Assembly: GCA_947090765.1 (NCBI GenBank)
Contig: OX352322.1
Coordinates: 6,317,001-6,381,000, forward strand
Direction of reading: 5' to 3'
DNA from: Pseudomonas sp. MM223
GTDB taxonomy: Bacteria > Pseudomonadota > Gammaproteobacteria > Pseudomonadales > Pseudomonadaceae
Length of the DNA stretch: 64,000 bases
Shown: in pieces, positions 39,618 through 50,104 of the stretch
Layout of the letters: the number at the start of each line of letters is the position of its first letter
Numbering within the stretch: position 1 is the first letter of the stretch
Position numbers and translations under genes: made by a program
The notes under the pieces: model-generated
What the model was told of the DNA's origin: nothing
Databases searched by the model: none
The model's input: the letters and a program-made list of their open reading frames with translations, nothing else

Positions 39618-40056
39618 TGAGTCCATCACTCGACACAGAAGCCAAGCGCATGCCGGCGTGTTCGAAATGCAAGGTAAAAACGCTGTACTGGTCATTGCTG
39701 TGGATGAGCACCTGGGGCGGGCCGTTTCGGCTGGGCGCCATGGCCAGGTCATCCATCACCAACCGCAGGTCAATGCCCGCATCATGCCGCTGGCCAGCAT
39801 TATCCCAACCCCCGACGGTACGCCTGAGCAACTGATAGCCTTGGGCATCCAGGCGAATGCCAAGCATCGCGCCCTCGAGCACCGCGCGCTGGCGGGCGTG
39901 TTGCAACATCTGCACAAAAAAGTTTGCTTGCTGAAAAGCCTGACGCTGCGGGTCCCCCCCGAGGGAAAGCCCCGCCATACCGGCAACCAGCCCCAGCACT
40001 GCCAGCACCACCAGCAACTCCAGCAGGGTGAAGCCTCGCGTACGTCGAGTATTCAT
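39595..40056 (-). CDS. gspH: Type II secretion minor pseudopilin GspH
   Basis: A 153-aa pseudopilin with leader MNTRRTRG, cleavage motif G|FTLLELLVVLAVLGLVAGM and a GspH-type beta domain with LEGAMLGIRLDAQGYQLL. It joins the tip complex to the GspG filament. Overlaps gspG by 4 bp. Confidence 0.92.
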   Translation of the reverse strand: MNTRRTRGFTLLELLVVLAVLGLVAGMAGLSLGGDPQRQAFQQANFFVQMLQHARQRAVLEGAMLGIRLDAQGYQLLRRTVGGWDNAGQRHDAGIDLRLVMDDLAMAPSRNGPPQVLIHSNDQYSVFTLHFEHAGMRLASVSSDGLNDPQVVH

Positions 40057-40499
40057 TCGGCCCAGTTACCAATGTCCGCATCCAGCCCTTCGCCACCGGG
40101 TTGGTTGTCGGCCCCCAGCGAATACAGGTCATGCCCCTGGTTGGAGCGTGTGCCTGGGCTGGCGTATTGGTAGACCATGCCCCAAGGGTCGATCGGTAAA
40201 GCCTTGAGGTAGCCCTGTGCGTTCCACTGGCGTGGCAGCGGCGCCAACGTCGGGCGCTTGACCAATGCTTCCAGGCCCTGGGCTGTGCTTGGGTAGCGAC
40301 CGTTGTCCAACCGGTAGATTTCAAGGGCCGTGTTGATCGACTGGATATCGGTACGCGCTGCCGTCAGCTTGGCATGGTCCGGGCGGCTCATGACATTGGG
40401 CAGAACCAGCGCGCCCAGCACGCCAAGGATGACCACCACCACCATGATTTCGATCAGGGTAAAGCCACGTTGGGCGCGACGCGAAGCGCGAAAAGACAT
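40053..40499 (-). CDS. gspG: Type II secretion major pseudopilin GspG
   Basis: A 148-aa main subunit of the pseudopilus that pushes substrates through the secretin. The leader is followed by the motif G|FTLIEIMVVVVILGVLGAL. The GspG body shows DIQSINTALEIYRLDNGRYP, TAQGLEALV and PIDPWG. The calcium-binding C-terminal end DLYSLGADNQPGGEG is present. No prepilin peptidase gene (gspO) lies in the cluster, so processing would depend on PilD elsewhere. Confidence 0.97.
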   Translation of the reverse strand: MSFRASRRAQRGFTLIEIMVVVVILGVLGALVLPNVMSRPDHAKLTAARTDIQSINTALEIYRLDNGRYPSTAQGLEALVKRPTLAPLPRQWNAQGYLKALPIDPWGMVYQYASPGTRSNQGHDLYSLGADNQPGGEGLDADIGNWAE

Positions 40500-40500
40500 A

Positions 40501-41706
40501 TCAGTTCACCAGTTGGTTGAGGTTGAGGATGGGCAGGAGGATGGCCAGGACGATGAACAGCACGATGCCCCCCATCACCAGCAGCATCAGCGGTTCACAA
40601 AGGCTGACCAGCAGGGAGATACGCGCTGTTAACTGGTTTGCCTGCAGTTCGGCGGCCCGTTCCAGCATGCTGTCGAGCTCACCCGAGCGCTCACCGCTGG
40701 CAATCATCTGCAGCATCAGCGGTGGCAATACCGCGCTTTGTGCCAGGCAACTGGCCAGGCTGGAGCCTTCACTAAGCAGGCGCGCGGCCTGCTCCAGGCG
40801 CTCACGGGTGACCAGGTTGCCAACGACTGCCGCACCGATGTACATGGCATCCACCAGCGCCACGCCACTGCGGCTGAGGATCGCCAGCGTGCTGGCAAAT
40901 CGAGCCGCTTCGCTGGCCCGAACAAAGGCCCCGAACAGCGGCAACTGCAACACAACGCCATGCCATCGACGGCGACAGCCCGGTTGGCGTAATGCACGAT
41001 GTGCCAGTAGCGCCAGTAGCAAGAGCACCACCACAAGTGCCAGGCCAAACTGCCTGGTGGCATCACTCAGCACGATGAGCACTTGCGTCGGCGCCGGCAG
41101 GTTGGCCTGGTCCCGCGCGAACGCCTGCACCACATCCGGCACCACATAGCCGAGCAGAAACCCCACCACCGCAACAGACACAATCAGCAGAATCACTGGG
41201 TACACCAACGCCAGCTGAACCTTCTGACGCATTGCCTGCTGCTGCTCGCCATGTTCGGCAAGCCGCTCGAACACGCTGGCCAGATGGCCGGAGCGCTCAG
41301 CCGCCGCGACCGTTGCACGAAACACCACCGGGAACGCTCGCGGGTAATGCGCCAAGGCCTGAGCAAGGGAGTTACCCTCGGCCACCTTGGCTGCAACGCC
41401 GCCAATCACCTGCCGTACTCGCCGCTGCTCGCTTTGTGCCGCCAGTGCCTGCAGCGCTTCAGCCAACGGCATGCCGGCGTGCAACAAGGTTGCCAGCTGC
41501 CGCGTCAGCAGTGAGCGCTGGGCCGCACTCAGGCCCCCCGCTGGCATCAACGTCGCCAACCAAGGCTGGCGTGCCGGGCGTACCGCCATTACCTGCCAGC
41601 CTCGTTCGCGCAATTGCTGACGCACCTGTTGCGCGCTGACTGCCTCCAGACAGCCGCGCCGGGAGCGCCCGTCTGCATCCACCGCCCGGTAGTTGAAAAG
41701 CACCAC
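40501..41706 (-). CDS. gspF: Type II secretion inner-membrane platform protein GspF
   Basis: A 401-aa polytopic protein with two GspF domains and three membrane helices, at about residues 165-190, 215-235 and 370-395. It begins MVLFNYRAVDADGRSRRG, the typical start. The first domain contains RQLATLLHAGMPLAEALQAL and the second FASTLAILSRSGVALVDAM with GERSGELDSMLERAAE. Only 2 bp separate it from gspE, and 1 bp from gspG. Confidence 0.97.
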   Translation of the reverse strand: MVLFNYRAVDADGRSRRGCLEAVSAQQVRQQLRERGWQVMAVRPARQPWLATLMPAGGLSAAQRSLLTRQLATLLHAGMPLAEALQALAAQSEQRRVRQVIGGVAAKVAEGNSLAQALAHYPRAFPVVFRATVAAAERSGHLASVFERLAEHGEQQQAMRQKVQLALVYPVILLIVSVAVVGFLLGYVVPDVVQAFARDQANLPAPTQVLIVLSDATRQFGLALVVVLLLLALLAHRALRQPGCRRRWHGVVLQLPLFGAFVRASEAARFASTLAILSRSGVALVDAMYIGAAVVGNLVTRERLEQAARLLSEGSSLASCLAQSAVLPPLMLQMIASGERSGELDSMLERAAELQANQLTARISLLVSLCEPLMLLVMGGIVLFIVLAILLPILNLNQLVN

Positions 41707-41708
41707 GG

Positions 41709-43172
41709 TCAGTCCTGCCCCACAACGCGGAAAAGCTCGGCAGCACTGGTTTCACCTTGCAGAACCCGCTGTACGCCGTGCTCGAACAGGCTCATCGAAC
41801 CTTGGCGCAGCACTGCAAGCATCTGCGCTTCAGAGGCCTGTGAGTGAATCGCCTGGGCCAACTCAGGTGTCACCACCACCAGTTCCTGCAAGGCCAGGCG
41901 GCCGCTGTACCCGTGCTGACATCGCTCGCAGCCCTGTGCCTGGTAAAGGCAGGCGGCGGCCTGCGGCTCCACCCCCAGCCGGTGCGCGGTCAGGGCATCG
42001 AGCGGGCACGCCTGCTTGCAGTGGTCACACAATTTGCGCACCAGCCGCTGGGCCATCACACCTGCCAGCGACGCCGCCAGCAGACTGGTGTCGACCCCCA
42101 TGTCGGCCAGGCGTGTGATAGCCCCCAGGGCGCTGTTGGTGTGCAGGGTGGAAAGCACGAGGTGACCCGTCAACGATGCCTGGACTGCAATGTCGGCAGT
42201 CTCCCGGTCACGAATCTCGCCGACCATCACCACGTCGGGGTCTTGTCGCAAAATGGCACGCAGACCACGGGCGAACGTCATGTCGACCTTGGTGTTGACC
42301 TGCGTCTGGCCGATGCCGGGCAAGTGGTACTCGACCGGGTCTTCGACCGTGAGAATATTGCGCGACACCTTGTTGAGTTGGGACAACGCGGTATACAACG
42401 TGGTGGTCTTGCCAGACCCCGTGGGCCCTGTGACCAGGAAAATACCGTGTGGGCGCGCCAGCATGCGCAGGAAATCTTCGCGGGCCTGGGGTTGCATGGC
42501 CATGTGCTCGATGTCCAGGCGCACCGCCTGCTTGTCCAGCAAGCGCAACACCACGCGCTCGCCATGAGCCGCAGGCAGTGTGGATACCCGTACGTCCACT
42601 TCATGCCCGGCAAGGCGCAAGCCGATGCGGCCATCCTGCGGTACCCGGCGCTCGGCAATGTCCAGGCGCGCCATGACCTTTATCCGTGACACCAGCAAAG
42701 CCGACAGCGCACGTGGCGGGCTTAATACTTCGCGCAGTACACCGTCGATGCGCATGCGCACGCGCAGTGCCTGCTCGAAGGTTTCCAGGTGAATGTCCGA
42801 TGCACGTGAACGCACAGCCTCGCTGAGCAAGGCATTGAGCAGACGGATGATCGGCGCATCATCCTGCTGTTCGAGCAAGTCGCTGGTCTGCGGCAAGGCC
42901 TCAGCCAGGCTGGCCAGGTCAATACTTTGATCCAGCCCCTGCACGACCGTTTGCGCTGCATCCTGGGCATCTGCATGGCAAATGGCCAAACGCTCGGCAA
43001 ATACCTCGGCATCCACCCACTTCAGCGGCCAACCACTGCCAACCACGCGACAAGCTTCGGACAATCCCGTCAACGTTGCTTCGTCGCGCAACAGCAGCGC
43101 AGGCGCGTCCGCTTGCTGGTCGAACAGGATGCCGTAACGCCTGGTAAAGCCAAATGGCAACAGGTTGCTCAC
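41709..43172 (-). CDS. gspE: Type II secretion ATPase GspE
   Basis: A 487-aa cytoplasmic hexameric ATPase that powers pseudopilus assembly. The Walker A is GPTGSGKTTTLYTAL, the Asp box SRASDIHLETFE, the Walker B DPDVVMVGEIRD and the His box GHLVLSTLHTNSA. A tetracysteine zinc motif (CDHCKQAC ... CERC) near the C-terminus is as in GspE/PilB. The N-terminal domain that docks on GspL is present but short. The start overlaps gspD by 4 bp. Confidence 0.97.
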   Translation of the reverse strand: MSNLLPFGFTRRYGILFDQQADAPALLLRDEATLTGLSEACRVVGSGWPLKWVDAEVFAERLAICHADAQDAAQTVVQGLDQSIDLASLAEALPQTSDLLEQQDDAPIIRLLNALLSEAVRSRASDIHLETFEQALRVRMRIDGVLREVLSPPRALSALLVSRIKVMARLDIAERRVPQDGRIGLRLAGHEVDVRVSTLPAAHGERVVLRLLDKQAVRLDIEHMAMQPQAREDFLRMLARPHGIFLVTGPTGSGKTTTLYTALSQLNKVSRNILTVEDPVEYHLPGIGQTQVNTKVDMTFARGLRAILRQDPDVVMVGEIRDRETADIAVQASLTGHLVLSTLHTNSALGAITRLADMGVDTSLLAASLAGVMAQRLVRKLCDHCKQACPLDALTAHRLGVEPQAAACLYQAQGCERCQHGYSGRLALQELVVVTPELAQAIHSQASEAQMLAVLRQGSMSLFEHGVQRVLQGETSAAELFRVVGQD

Positions 43173-44983
43173 GGCTGGCCACTTTCGAACAGTTGCCGTG
43201 CATCCTCAGGCAACCTGGCTGCCGGTGCATTACGCAGCTCTTGCCAGGCTTTATCGCCAGCCTCTATCAACTGCTGCTGGTTGCGCAGAATCGTGGGCCG
43301 TAGAAAGACCATGAGGTTGGTCTTTTCCTGTACATCACGGTTCCAGCGGAACAGGGCGCCAATCCACGGCAACCGACGCAAACCCGGTACACCACGCTCC
43401 TCGGTCTTGACGCTGTCCTTGATCAAGCCACCGATCACGATAATCTCACCGTCTTCGGCCAGGATGGTGCTCTTGAGTGAGCGTTTGTTGGTGATCAGGT
43501 CATCCTCCAGCAAGCTGGGGACCACCTCTGAACTTTCCTGCTCAACCTCAAGCCGCAGGCTACGCCCCTCATTGATATGCGGGCGTACCTTCAGGCTGAC
43601 GCCCACATCCTTGCGCTCGACGGTGGTGAACGGGTTGTCCGAACCATTGCCGGAAGTGGTATACGAGCCGGTCTTGAAGGGTACGTTCTGGCCCACCAGG
43701 ATGTGTGCTTCCTGGTTGTCGAGGGTGAGCAGGCTCGGGGTTGAAAGCAGGTTGCTGCGGCTATTGCTGGCCAATGCCGAAACCAGCACGGCGAAGCGGT
43801 CGGAGCCTACCGCCAGGGCAGCACCGCCGGGCAAACCCATTTCACCGCTCAATAGCTTGGGCAGGGATATATCGCTCTCCGGGAATGTCACGCCGCCGGT
43901 CAGGCTACCGCTGTTGACCCCCCATTGCAGGCCCAGCGCTTCGTTGATGTCGCCACTGACTTCGACAATTGCCGCGTGGATGAGCACTTGCGCCCTTGGC
44001 TGGTCCAGTTGCTCGATAATCTTGACCACACTGCCCAAGGTCTGCGGCGCGCCCAACAGCACCAGCGCATTCTGATTGGCATCGGCCTTTATGACCGCCT
44101 GCCCCAACGCTGCGCTGTCCAGGTTGTCGGCAGCCGGTTTGCCATCCAGGCGCTTGCCCACTTCCGACAGCACTTCGGCAAGCTGCTCGGCATTGGAATG
44201 CTGCAGGCGCACCACCCGCCAGTTCTGTGCAGTGACAGCAGCGGGTTTGTCCAGTGAATGCGCCAGTTGTGCCAGACGTTGACGCGACCTGACCGGCCCA
44301 AGGATCAACAGGCGATTACCATGCCCATCCGCCATGACCTTCACACCGCTATCGGCACTGCCGGCAGCAGTCTCAAGCACCGGAAGCAAAGCGCTTGCCT
44401 GAGCGTGGCGCAGGGACACCAACTCATGGTCATGCCTTTGCCCGCTGTCGAGCTGCCCTATCAACTCACCTAACCGCTCCAGGTTGGCCGCGGAATCGGT
44501 AACCACCAGCGCATTCGCCGAGCTTGACGGGCCGATGTAGCCATTGCTGGAAACCAGAGGCCGCAGCAGCCCCGCAAGGTCAGCAGCGACGCTACCGGAC
44601 AACGTGAACACCTGGGTGGTGAAGGCCGCGGGGATGGCATCAACCTGCTGGTTGGCCCAGGCTTTTGCCTCACTGGCCGGCAGCACCAGCAAACGGTCAC
44701 CCTCGTTCACCGCCGCAAAACCCTGGGCATTCAACACAGAATAGAACAGCCGCCGGATGCCCTCCCGGTCCAGCTGCTCGCTGGACAGCACGGTGATGCG
44801 CCCCTGCACGCGAGGGTCGAGGATGATGGTCTGGTCGAGAATTGCGCCCACTTCACGGACTACATCGCGGACATCGGCATCATTCATTGCCAGTTGCCAG
44901 GTCGCTTCCTGCGCCGTTACCGGGTTGCTCCAAAGAAAAAGACAGGCGCCAAGCGAAACCGCGCGCAGGTAGTGTTTGAACAT
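43169..44983 (-). CDS. gspD: Type II secretion secretin GspD
   Basis: A 604-aa outer-membrane channel subunit. The signal peptide (RAVSLGACLFLWSNPVTAQ) precedes domains N0 (about 25-95), N1-N3 and the beta-barrel secretin core. The core shows VLIHAAIVEVSGD, LLSTPSLLTLDNQEAHILVG, the VPF motif, and the C-terminal GGLIKDSVKTEERGVPGL. It lacks a clear C-terminal S domain and no pilotin gene is adjacent. The length is somewhat shorter than PulD or XcpQ. The start shares one base with the gspC stop. Confidence 0.97.
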   Translation of the reverse strand: MFKHYLRAVSLGACLFLWSNPVTAQEATWQLAMNDADVRDVVREVGAILDQTIILDPRVQGRITVLSSEQLDREGIRRLFYSVLNAQGFAAVNEGDRLLVLPASEAKAWANQQVDAIPAAFTTQVFTLSGSVAADLAGLLRPLVSSNGYIGPSSSANALVVTDSAANLERLGELIGQLDSGQRHDHELVSLRHAQASALLPVLETAAGSADSGVKVMADGHGNRLLILGPVRSRQRLAQLAHSLDKPAAVTAQNWRVVRLQHSNAEQLAEVLSEVGKRLDGKPAADNLDSAALGQAVIKADANQNALVLLGAPQTLGSVVKIIEQLDQPRAQVLIHAAIVEVSGDINEALGLQWGVNSGSLTGGVTFPESDISLPKLLSGEMGLPGGAALAVGSDRFAVLVSALASNSRSNLLSTPSLLTLDNQEAHILVGQNVPFKTGSYTTSGNGSDNPFTTVERKDVGVSLKVRPHINEGRSLRLEVEQESSEVVPSLLEDDLITNKRSLKSTILAEDGEIIVIGGLIKDSVKTEERGVPGLRRLPWIGALFRWNRDVQEKTNLMVFLRPTILRNQQQLIEAGDKAWQELRNAPAARLPEDARQLFESGQP

Positions 44984-45540
44984 CAGGGCACCTCCCGCAG
45001 CAAGCGGGTTGCAAGGGTTGAAGCCGGGCGACCAGCGCTCGACGAATTACCAGGGACAAACAAGGGTTGCGGGCTCGCAGCCAAGGGCACGCGGTGTTCA
45101 CGGCCGCCGAACCAAACGGTGATGGACTGGTTATCCACCCGCCTGAGCACACCGGTGTCAGGCAGGTGATCGCCAATGCGGTAAACGGCCTCGCCTTGTG
45201 CACCGGCAACCAGCGCCCGCGCTTCGCCGCGGCTGGAGACGAAAACGGCCTTGAGCCTTAGCGTCAATTCGCTTGCCTGCGGCTCATTTGCGGGCTGGAA
45301 GCCGAACGCCAGGCGTAAAGCATCTGCCGCAAGTGGCTTTTGTTGAGCAGGAGGCACCACGGCTACCGCATCATTTGCCATCGCCATCGGGCTCGCGTGA
45401 TGAAGGGTTTCACGCGCAACCAGTGCAGTAATGGTCACAACAGCGGCCGTCAGCCACAGCACCTTTGGCGACAGCGAAATCACGGCAGCAGGTACCCAGT
45501 GAAGCAGCGCCTGCTGCCAGTGGTATTTTTGGTCTTGCAT
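44983..45540 (-). CDS. gspC: Type II secretion protein GspC (short form)
   Basis: A 185-aa bitopic inner-membrane protein that connects the platform to the secretin N0 domain. A cytosolic N-terminus leads to one membrane helix (VLWLTAAVVTITALVA, residues ~26-42), a linker, and the homology region with LTLRLKAVFVSSRGEARALV, AVYRIGDHLP and the final VWFGGREHRVPL. There is no PDZ or coiled-coil domain after it, so it is a short-type GspC. Start at 45540 (MQDQKYHW). The gene follows the gbpA-like gene after 55 bp containing a strong hairpin. Confidence 0.9.
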   Translation of the reverse strand: MQDQKYHWQQALLHWVPAAVISLSPKVLWLTAAVVTITALVARETLHHASPMAMANDAVAVVPPAQQKPLAADALRLAFGFQPANEPQASELTLRLKAVFVSSRGEARALVAGAQGEAVYRIGDHLPDTGVLRRVDNQSITVWFGGREHRVPLAASPQPLFVPGNSSSAGRPASTLATRLLREVP

Positions 45541-45560
45541 ACAAAGAACCCGCCTAGAGG

Positions 45561-45586
45561 CTGGCGCCACTCAGGTGTGGCGCCAG
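45561..45586 (-). promoter_or_regulatory. Strong stem-loop between gbpA and gspC
   Basis: A perfect 10-bp stem CTGGCGCCAC / GTGGCGCCAG with a six-base loop. On the minus strand it is followed by CCTCTAGGCGGG, not by a U-run, so it does not look like an efficient terminator. It may protect the gbpA transcript or reduce read-through into the gsp genes. Confidence 0.6.
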
Positions 45587-45595
45587 CGCGCTCGA

Positions 45596-47065
45596 TCAGC
45601 GCTTGATCCAGGCGTCCTGCCAGTTGCTACCAACACCCGGCTCATAGTGGTTGGCGCTTTCGGAGTAGATACGGCACCAGCCTTCAGCAGGGAAAGGCAG
45701 GCACTCGAAGACTTCACCCGTCTTGCCTTGCAGCACACGAGTGCCCTCTTTGTAGGTGGCAATCGACTGTGGGTACACGAAGTCGTATTGCGCATCACCA
45801 GCTTCCAGCAGCTGGACTTCGCGCTCTTGCTGCAACATCACGCGGCCTTGCTTGTCCACACCGACCACTTTCAGCAGGTGCTTGCCGGCAGTGCTGTTGG
45901 CTTCCAGTACGACAGGCGCCGTGCCAGCCTCAACGTGCTGACGCACATGGCCAACCTGTTTGTTGTCCGCGTCGAACAACTGCGAGGTAACCTGCAGCTT
46001 GCGGTTGGTCATGACGGTGAAATCTACGCTGCCCGTGCCGTCTGTCAGGGTGTAGTCGGCTTTAAGGTCGTGCAGGTGCAGGTAGGCGTCATCGCCCGGC
46101 TTGCTGTCGATATCCAGCTGGTAGTTGGTTACACCGCTGTCTACGTTGGCAAAGATCAGGTTGGCGCCTTTTACCGGCTGGATATTGCCGTCTTCATCAC
46201 GTTGGCCCGACTTGATCTGGGATTGGGTTTCGTTGATGCGCTGAGCAAGTTTGTAAGACCAGTTGGTACCCACGCCCTCTTCGGCATTGTCGATGCTGAC
46301 AGTGACGCTGTGCGGCTCACTTTCCACACCGGACTTGAAGGCACGCGCCTTGACCTTGTCACCTGCCTGAAGGTCAGTGTGCGGGGTAATCGAGCCGACT
46401 TGAGGCCATTGCGGATCACCACCTTCAGTCTGGATGTCCACATCCATGACGTCGTAGAACGCCGCAGCAGTGTCGGCGACAGTCCATGCACCAAGAATCA
46501 CATGATGGCCAGCACGATCAGCCGGCAGTGTGCAGTGATGCTTTTCGAGTGCTGGGCCACTCGTCGATTCACCCTCACCCCGGGCCGGTTTGCCATGCCC
46601 ATCCACTTTACAGAATGGTGTGGATTCAAATGCTTCGCGACTCAATGCAGCGTTAGGATTCCATCCCGTTTTAGTGATGAAGTATTCCCAGCCTGTCGTC
46701 AGGTGACCTTCGGTGTAAGTCCACTCGAATGCAACTTCACCGCCAGTAATAGTGCTCAAGTGCCAGCGATTTGCGGATTGTTCATCAAGGGGTGCAAAGT
46801 CTGCTCTAACGCCACCACTGGCTATCTTGCCATCAGCAGGTCCCGCAGAAGGAAAGGCTTTTGGGGCCTCCCCGACAGTCTGCGGCTCATACATCGCCTG
46901 ACCACAGCCCGTGTTCAGCCCCAACCTGCACGCATAAGCCCGCGAAGGCGGCTCACTGGTGTAACCATGGGCATTCGCCAATTGCGCATGAAGCCCTGCA
47001 CCCGCAATGGTCAGCCAGATGCTGCTGGCTAACAGCCGCTTGCTGAATACTCCGTTCAAACTCAT
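45596..47065 (-). CDS. gbpA: GbpA-type chitin-binding lytic polysaccharide monooxygenase (AA10)
   Basis: A 489-aa secreted protein. The signal peptide ends ...QLANA|HGYTSEPPSR, so the mature protein starts with His, the first ligand of the copper histidine brace. The second ligand is in the GHHVILGAW stretch. The AA10 domain fills about residues 33-210 and is followed by GbpA-type middle domains. A C-terminal chitin-binding module has SNWQDAWIKR and paired Cys. V. cholerae GbpA has the same layout and is a type II secretion substrate that binds chitin and GlcNAc. It lies directly upstream of gspC on the same strand, with GGAGG before the ATG at 47065. Oxidative chitin cleavage is inferred from the family. 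Confidence 0.93.
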   Translation of the reverse strand: MSLNGVFSKRLLASSIWLTIAGAGLHAQLANAHGYTSEPPSRAYACRLGLNTGCGQAMYEPQTVGEAPKAFPSAGPADGKIASGGVRADFAPLDEQSANRWHLSTITGGEVAFEWTYTEGHLTTGWEYFITKTGWNPNAALSREAFESTPFCKVDGHGKPARGEGESTSGPALEKHHCTLPADRAGHHVILGAWTVADTAAAFYDVMDVDIQTEGGDPQWPQVGSITPHTDLQAGDKVKARAFKSGVESEPHSVTVSIDNAEEGVGTNWSYKLAQRINETQSQIKSGQRDEDGNIQPVKGANLIFANVDSGVTNYQLDIDSKPGDDAYLHLHDLKADYTLTDGTGSVDFTVMTNRKLQVTSQLFDADNKQVGHVRQHVEAGTAPVVLEANSTAGKHLLKVVGVDKQGRVMLQQEREVQLLEAGDAQYDFVYPQSIATYKEGTRVLQGKTGEVFECLPFPAEGWCRIYSESANHYEPGVGSNWQDAWIKR

Positions 47066-47221
47066 AAATACCTCCGACTGCAATCTCTGGTGGGTAGATC
47101 GAGCGGCTCGACAACGCGTCATTGAGCCGCCCGACATGAACCCCGACACAATAAGGAGGCGCACACAGCAACTAAGTAGGTGAAGTCTGAAGTTGGAAAA
47201 GAATACGGCGAACTTGAAAAA

Positions 47222-47242
47222 AAACCGGCGCGCGGCCGGTTT
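47222..47242 (-). terminator. Intrinsic terminator after hemE
   Basis: A stem AAACCGGC / GCCGGTTT with a five-base GCGCG loop, followed on the minus strand by a T8 run. It lies 18 bp past the hemE stop and insulates the gbpA-gsp genes from hemE. Confidence 0.9.
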
Positions 47243-47259
47243 CTTTGTGCTGGTGAGGC

Positions 47260-48324
47260 TTACTGATGGTATTGCGCTGAAAGCTCATGGACGGCATTGA
47301 TGAACACGCCAGCGTGTTCCGGGTCGACTTCGGGGGTAATACCATGCCCCAGGTTGAATACGTGGCCAGTCCCTTTGCCATAGCTAGCCAAGATGCGCGC
47401 CACTTCCGTGCGAATGGCCTCTGGCTTGGCGTACAGCACAGTCGGGTCCATGTTGCCTTGCAGCGCCACCTTGTCACCCACACGGCGACGGGCGTCGCCA
47501 ATTTCGCAGGTCCAGTCCAGGCCGAGCGCGTCGGCGCCGGCTTCGGCAATGCTTTCCAGCCACAGGCCGCCGTTCTTGGTGAACAGGATCACCGGCACCT
47601 TGCGCCCTTCGTGCTCGCGGATCAGCCCACTGACGATCTTGCGCATGTAGGCCAGCGAGAACTCCTGGTAGGCCGCCGCCGACAGGTTGCCGCCCCAGGT
47701 GTCGAAAATCTGCACGGCCTGGGCGCCGGCCAGGATCTGGCCGTTGAGGTAGCTGGTGACCGACTGGGCGAGCTTGTCCAGCAGCAGGTGCAGGGCTTGC
47801 GGGTTGTCGTAGGCCATGGCCTTGGTCTTGCGGAAGTCCTTCGACGAACCGCCTTCGACCATGTACGTGGCCAACGTCCACGGGCTGCCAGAGAAGCCGA
47901 TCAGCGGTACGCGGCCATTGAGCTCACGGCGGATGGTGCTGACCGCGTCCATCACATAGCCCAGGTCTTTCTGCGGGTCGGGGATGGGCAGCGCTTCGAT
48001 GTCGGCCGGGGTGCTGATGACCTTCTTGAAACGTGGGCCTTCGCCCGTTTCGAAGTACAGGCCCAGGCCCATGGCATCAGGGATGGTGAGGATGTCCGAG
48101 AACAGGATCGCTGCGTCAAGCGGGTAGCGGTCCAGCGGCTGCAGGGTGACCTCGCAGGCAAACTGCGGGTTCATGCACAGGCTCATGAAGTCACCGGCCT
48201 TGGCGCGGCTGGCGCGGTACTCCGGCAGGTAGCGGCCGGCCTGGCGCATCATCCATACCGGGGTGACGTCTACGGGTTGCTTGAGCAGAGCACGCAGGAA
48301 ACGATCGTTCTTCAGGGCAGTCAT
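47260..48324 (-). CDS. hemE: Uroporphyrinogen decarboxylase
   Basis: A 354-aa cytoplasmic enzyme that removes four acetate carboxyls from uroporphyrinogen III to make coproporphyrinogen III in heme synthesis. Family signatures [16 protein letters not shown] near the N-terminus, with the substrate-binding Arg, and [17 protein letters not shown] are present, as are the [14 protein letters not shown] and [15 protein letters not shown] segments. Length and start are standard. Confidence 0.98.
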   Translation of the reverse strand: MTALKNDRFLRALLKQPVDVTPVWMMRQAGRYLPEYRASRAKAGDFMSLCMNPQFACEVTLQPLDRYPLDAAILFSDILTIPDAMGLGLYFETGEGPRFKKVISTPADIEALPIPDPQKDLGYVMDAVSTIRRELNGRVPLIGFSGSPWTLATYMVEGGSSKDFRKTKAMAYDNPQALHLLLDKLAQSVTSYLNGQILAGAQAVQIFDTWGGNLSAAAYQEFSLAYMRKIVSGLIREHEGRKVPVILFTKNGGLWLESIAEAGADALGLDWTCEIGDARRRVGDKVALQGNMDPTVLYAKPEAIRTEVARILASYGKGTGHVFNLGHGITPEVDPEHAGVFINAVHELSAQYHQ

Positions 48325-48449
48325 GTCGGCATCCGGAAAAATAGTGCGGGCATTTTCTCAGACGCCAGCGCAAAAGGCACGGTCAAGGCCATGCGTTTTG
48401 TCTATTGGATGCCACAGATCAAGCGTTTTTGTATACAAAAAATGCTTTT

Positions 48450-48554
48450 GGGGCTGCTCTGCAGCCCTTTCGCGGCACAAGGCCGCTCCTACAGGGGAAC
48501 GCATACTCCCTGTAGGAGCGGCCTTGTGCCGCGAGAAGGCCGCAAAGCGGCCCC
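48450..48554. repeat. Interrupted palindrome, ~105 bp (family 2, GCGGC subtype)
   Basis: GGGGCTGCTCTGCAGCCC, then TCGCGGCACAAGGCCGCTCC and its reverse complement around a short spacer, then GGCCGCAAAGCGGCCCC. Located between the hemE promoter side and the 3' end of gltD, 9 bp from the gltD stop. Confidence 0.85.
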
Positions 48555-48563
48555 AGCAATGGA

Positions 48564-49985
<1,422 letters not shown>

Positions 49986-50002
49986 TCAAAACCTCTTTAC
50001 AG

Positions 50003-50101
50003 CAGCTGCAAGCTACACGCTGCAAGCCGCAAGACGATCACTTAAGCCGGGCAAACCTCGTACTGCCTTACGTGCAGCTTGAGGCTTGCCACTTGCAGCT
50101 G
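50003..50101. repeat. Inverted repeat in the gltB-gltD gap
   Basis: CAGCTGCAAG at 50003-50012 and its exact reverse complement CTTGCAGCTG at 50092-50101 bound a 99-bp element rich in GCAAGC/GCTTGC words; internal arms are imperfect. It is a different sequence family from the REP-like palindromes elsewhere. Confidence 0.6.
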
Positions 50102-50104
50102 TTT

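Noticed and set aside
45596..47065. A cholera-island or mobile-element origin for gbpA and the gsp genes
   Set aside because: No integrase, transposase, tRNA attachment site or flanking direct repeat was seen, so only accessory status, not a mobile element, can be argued.
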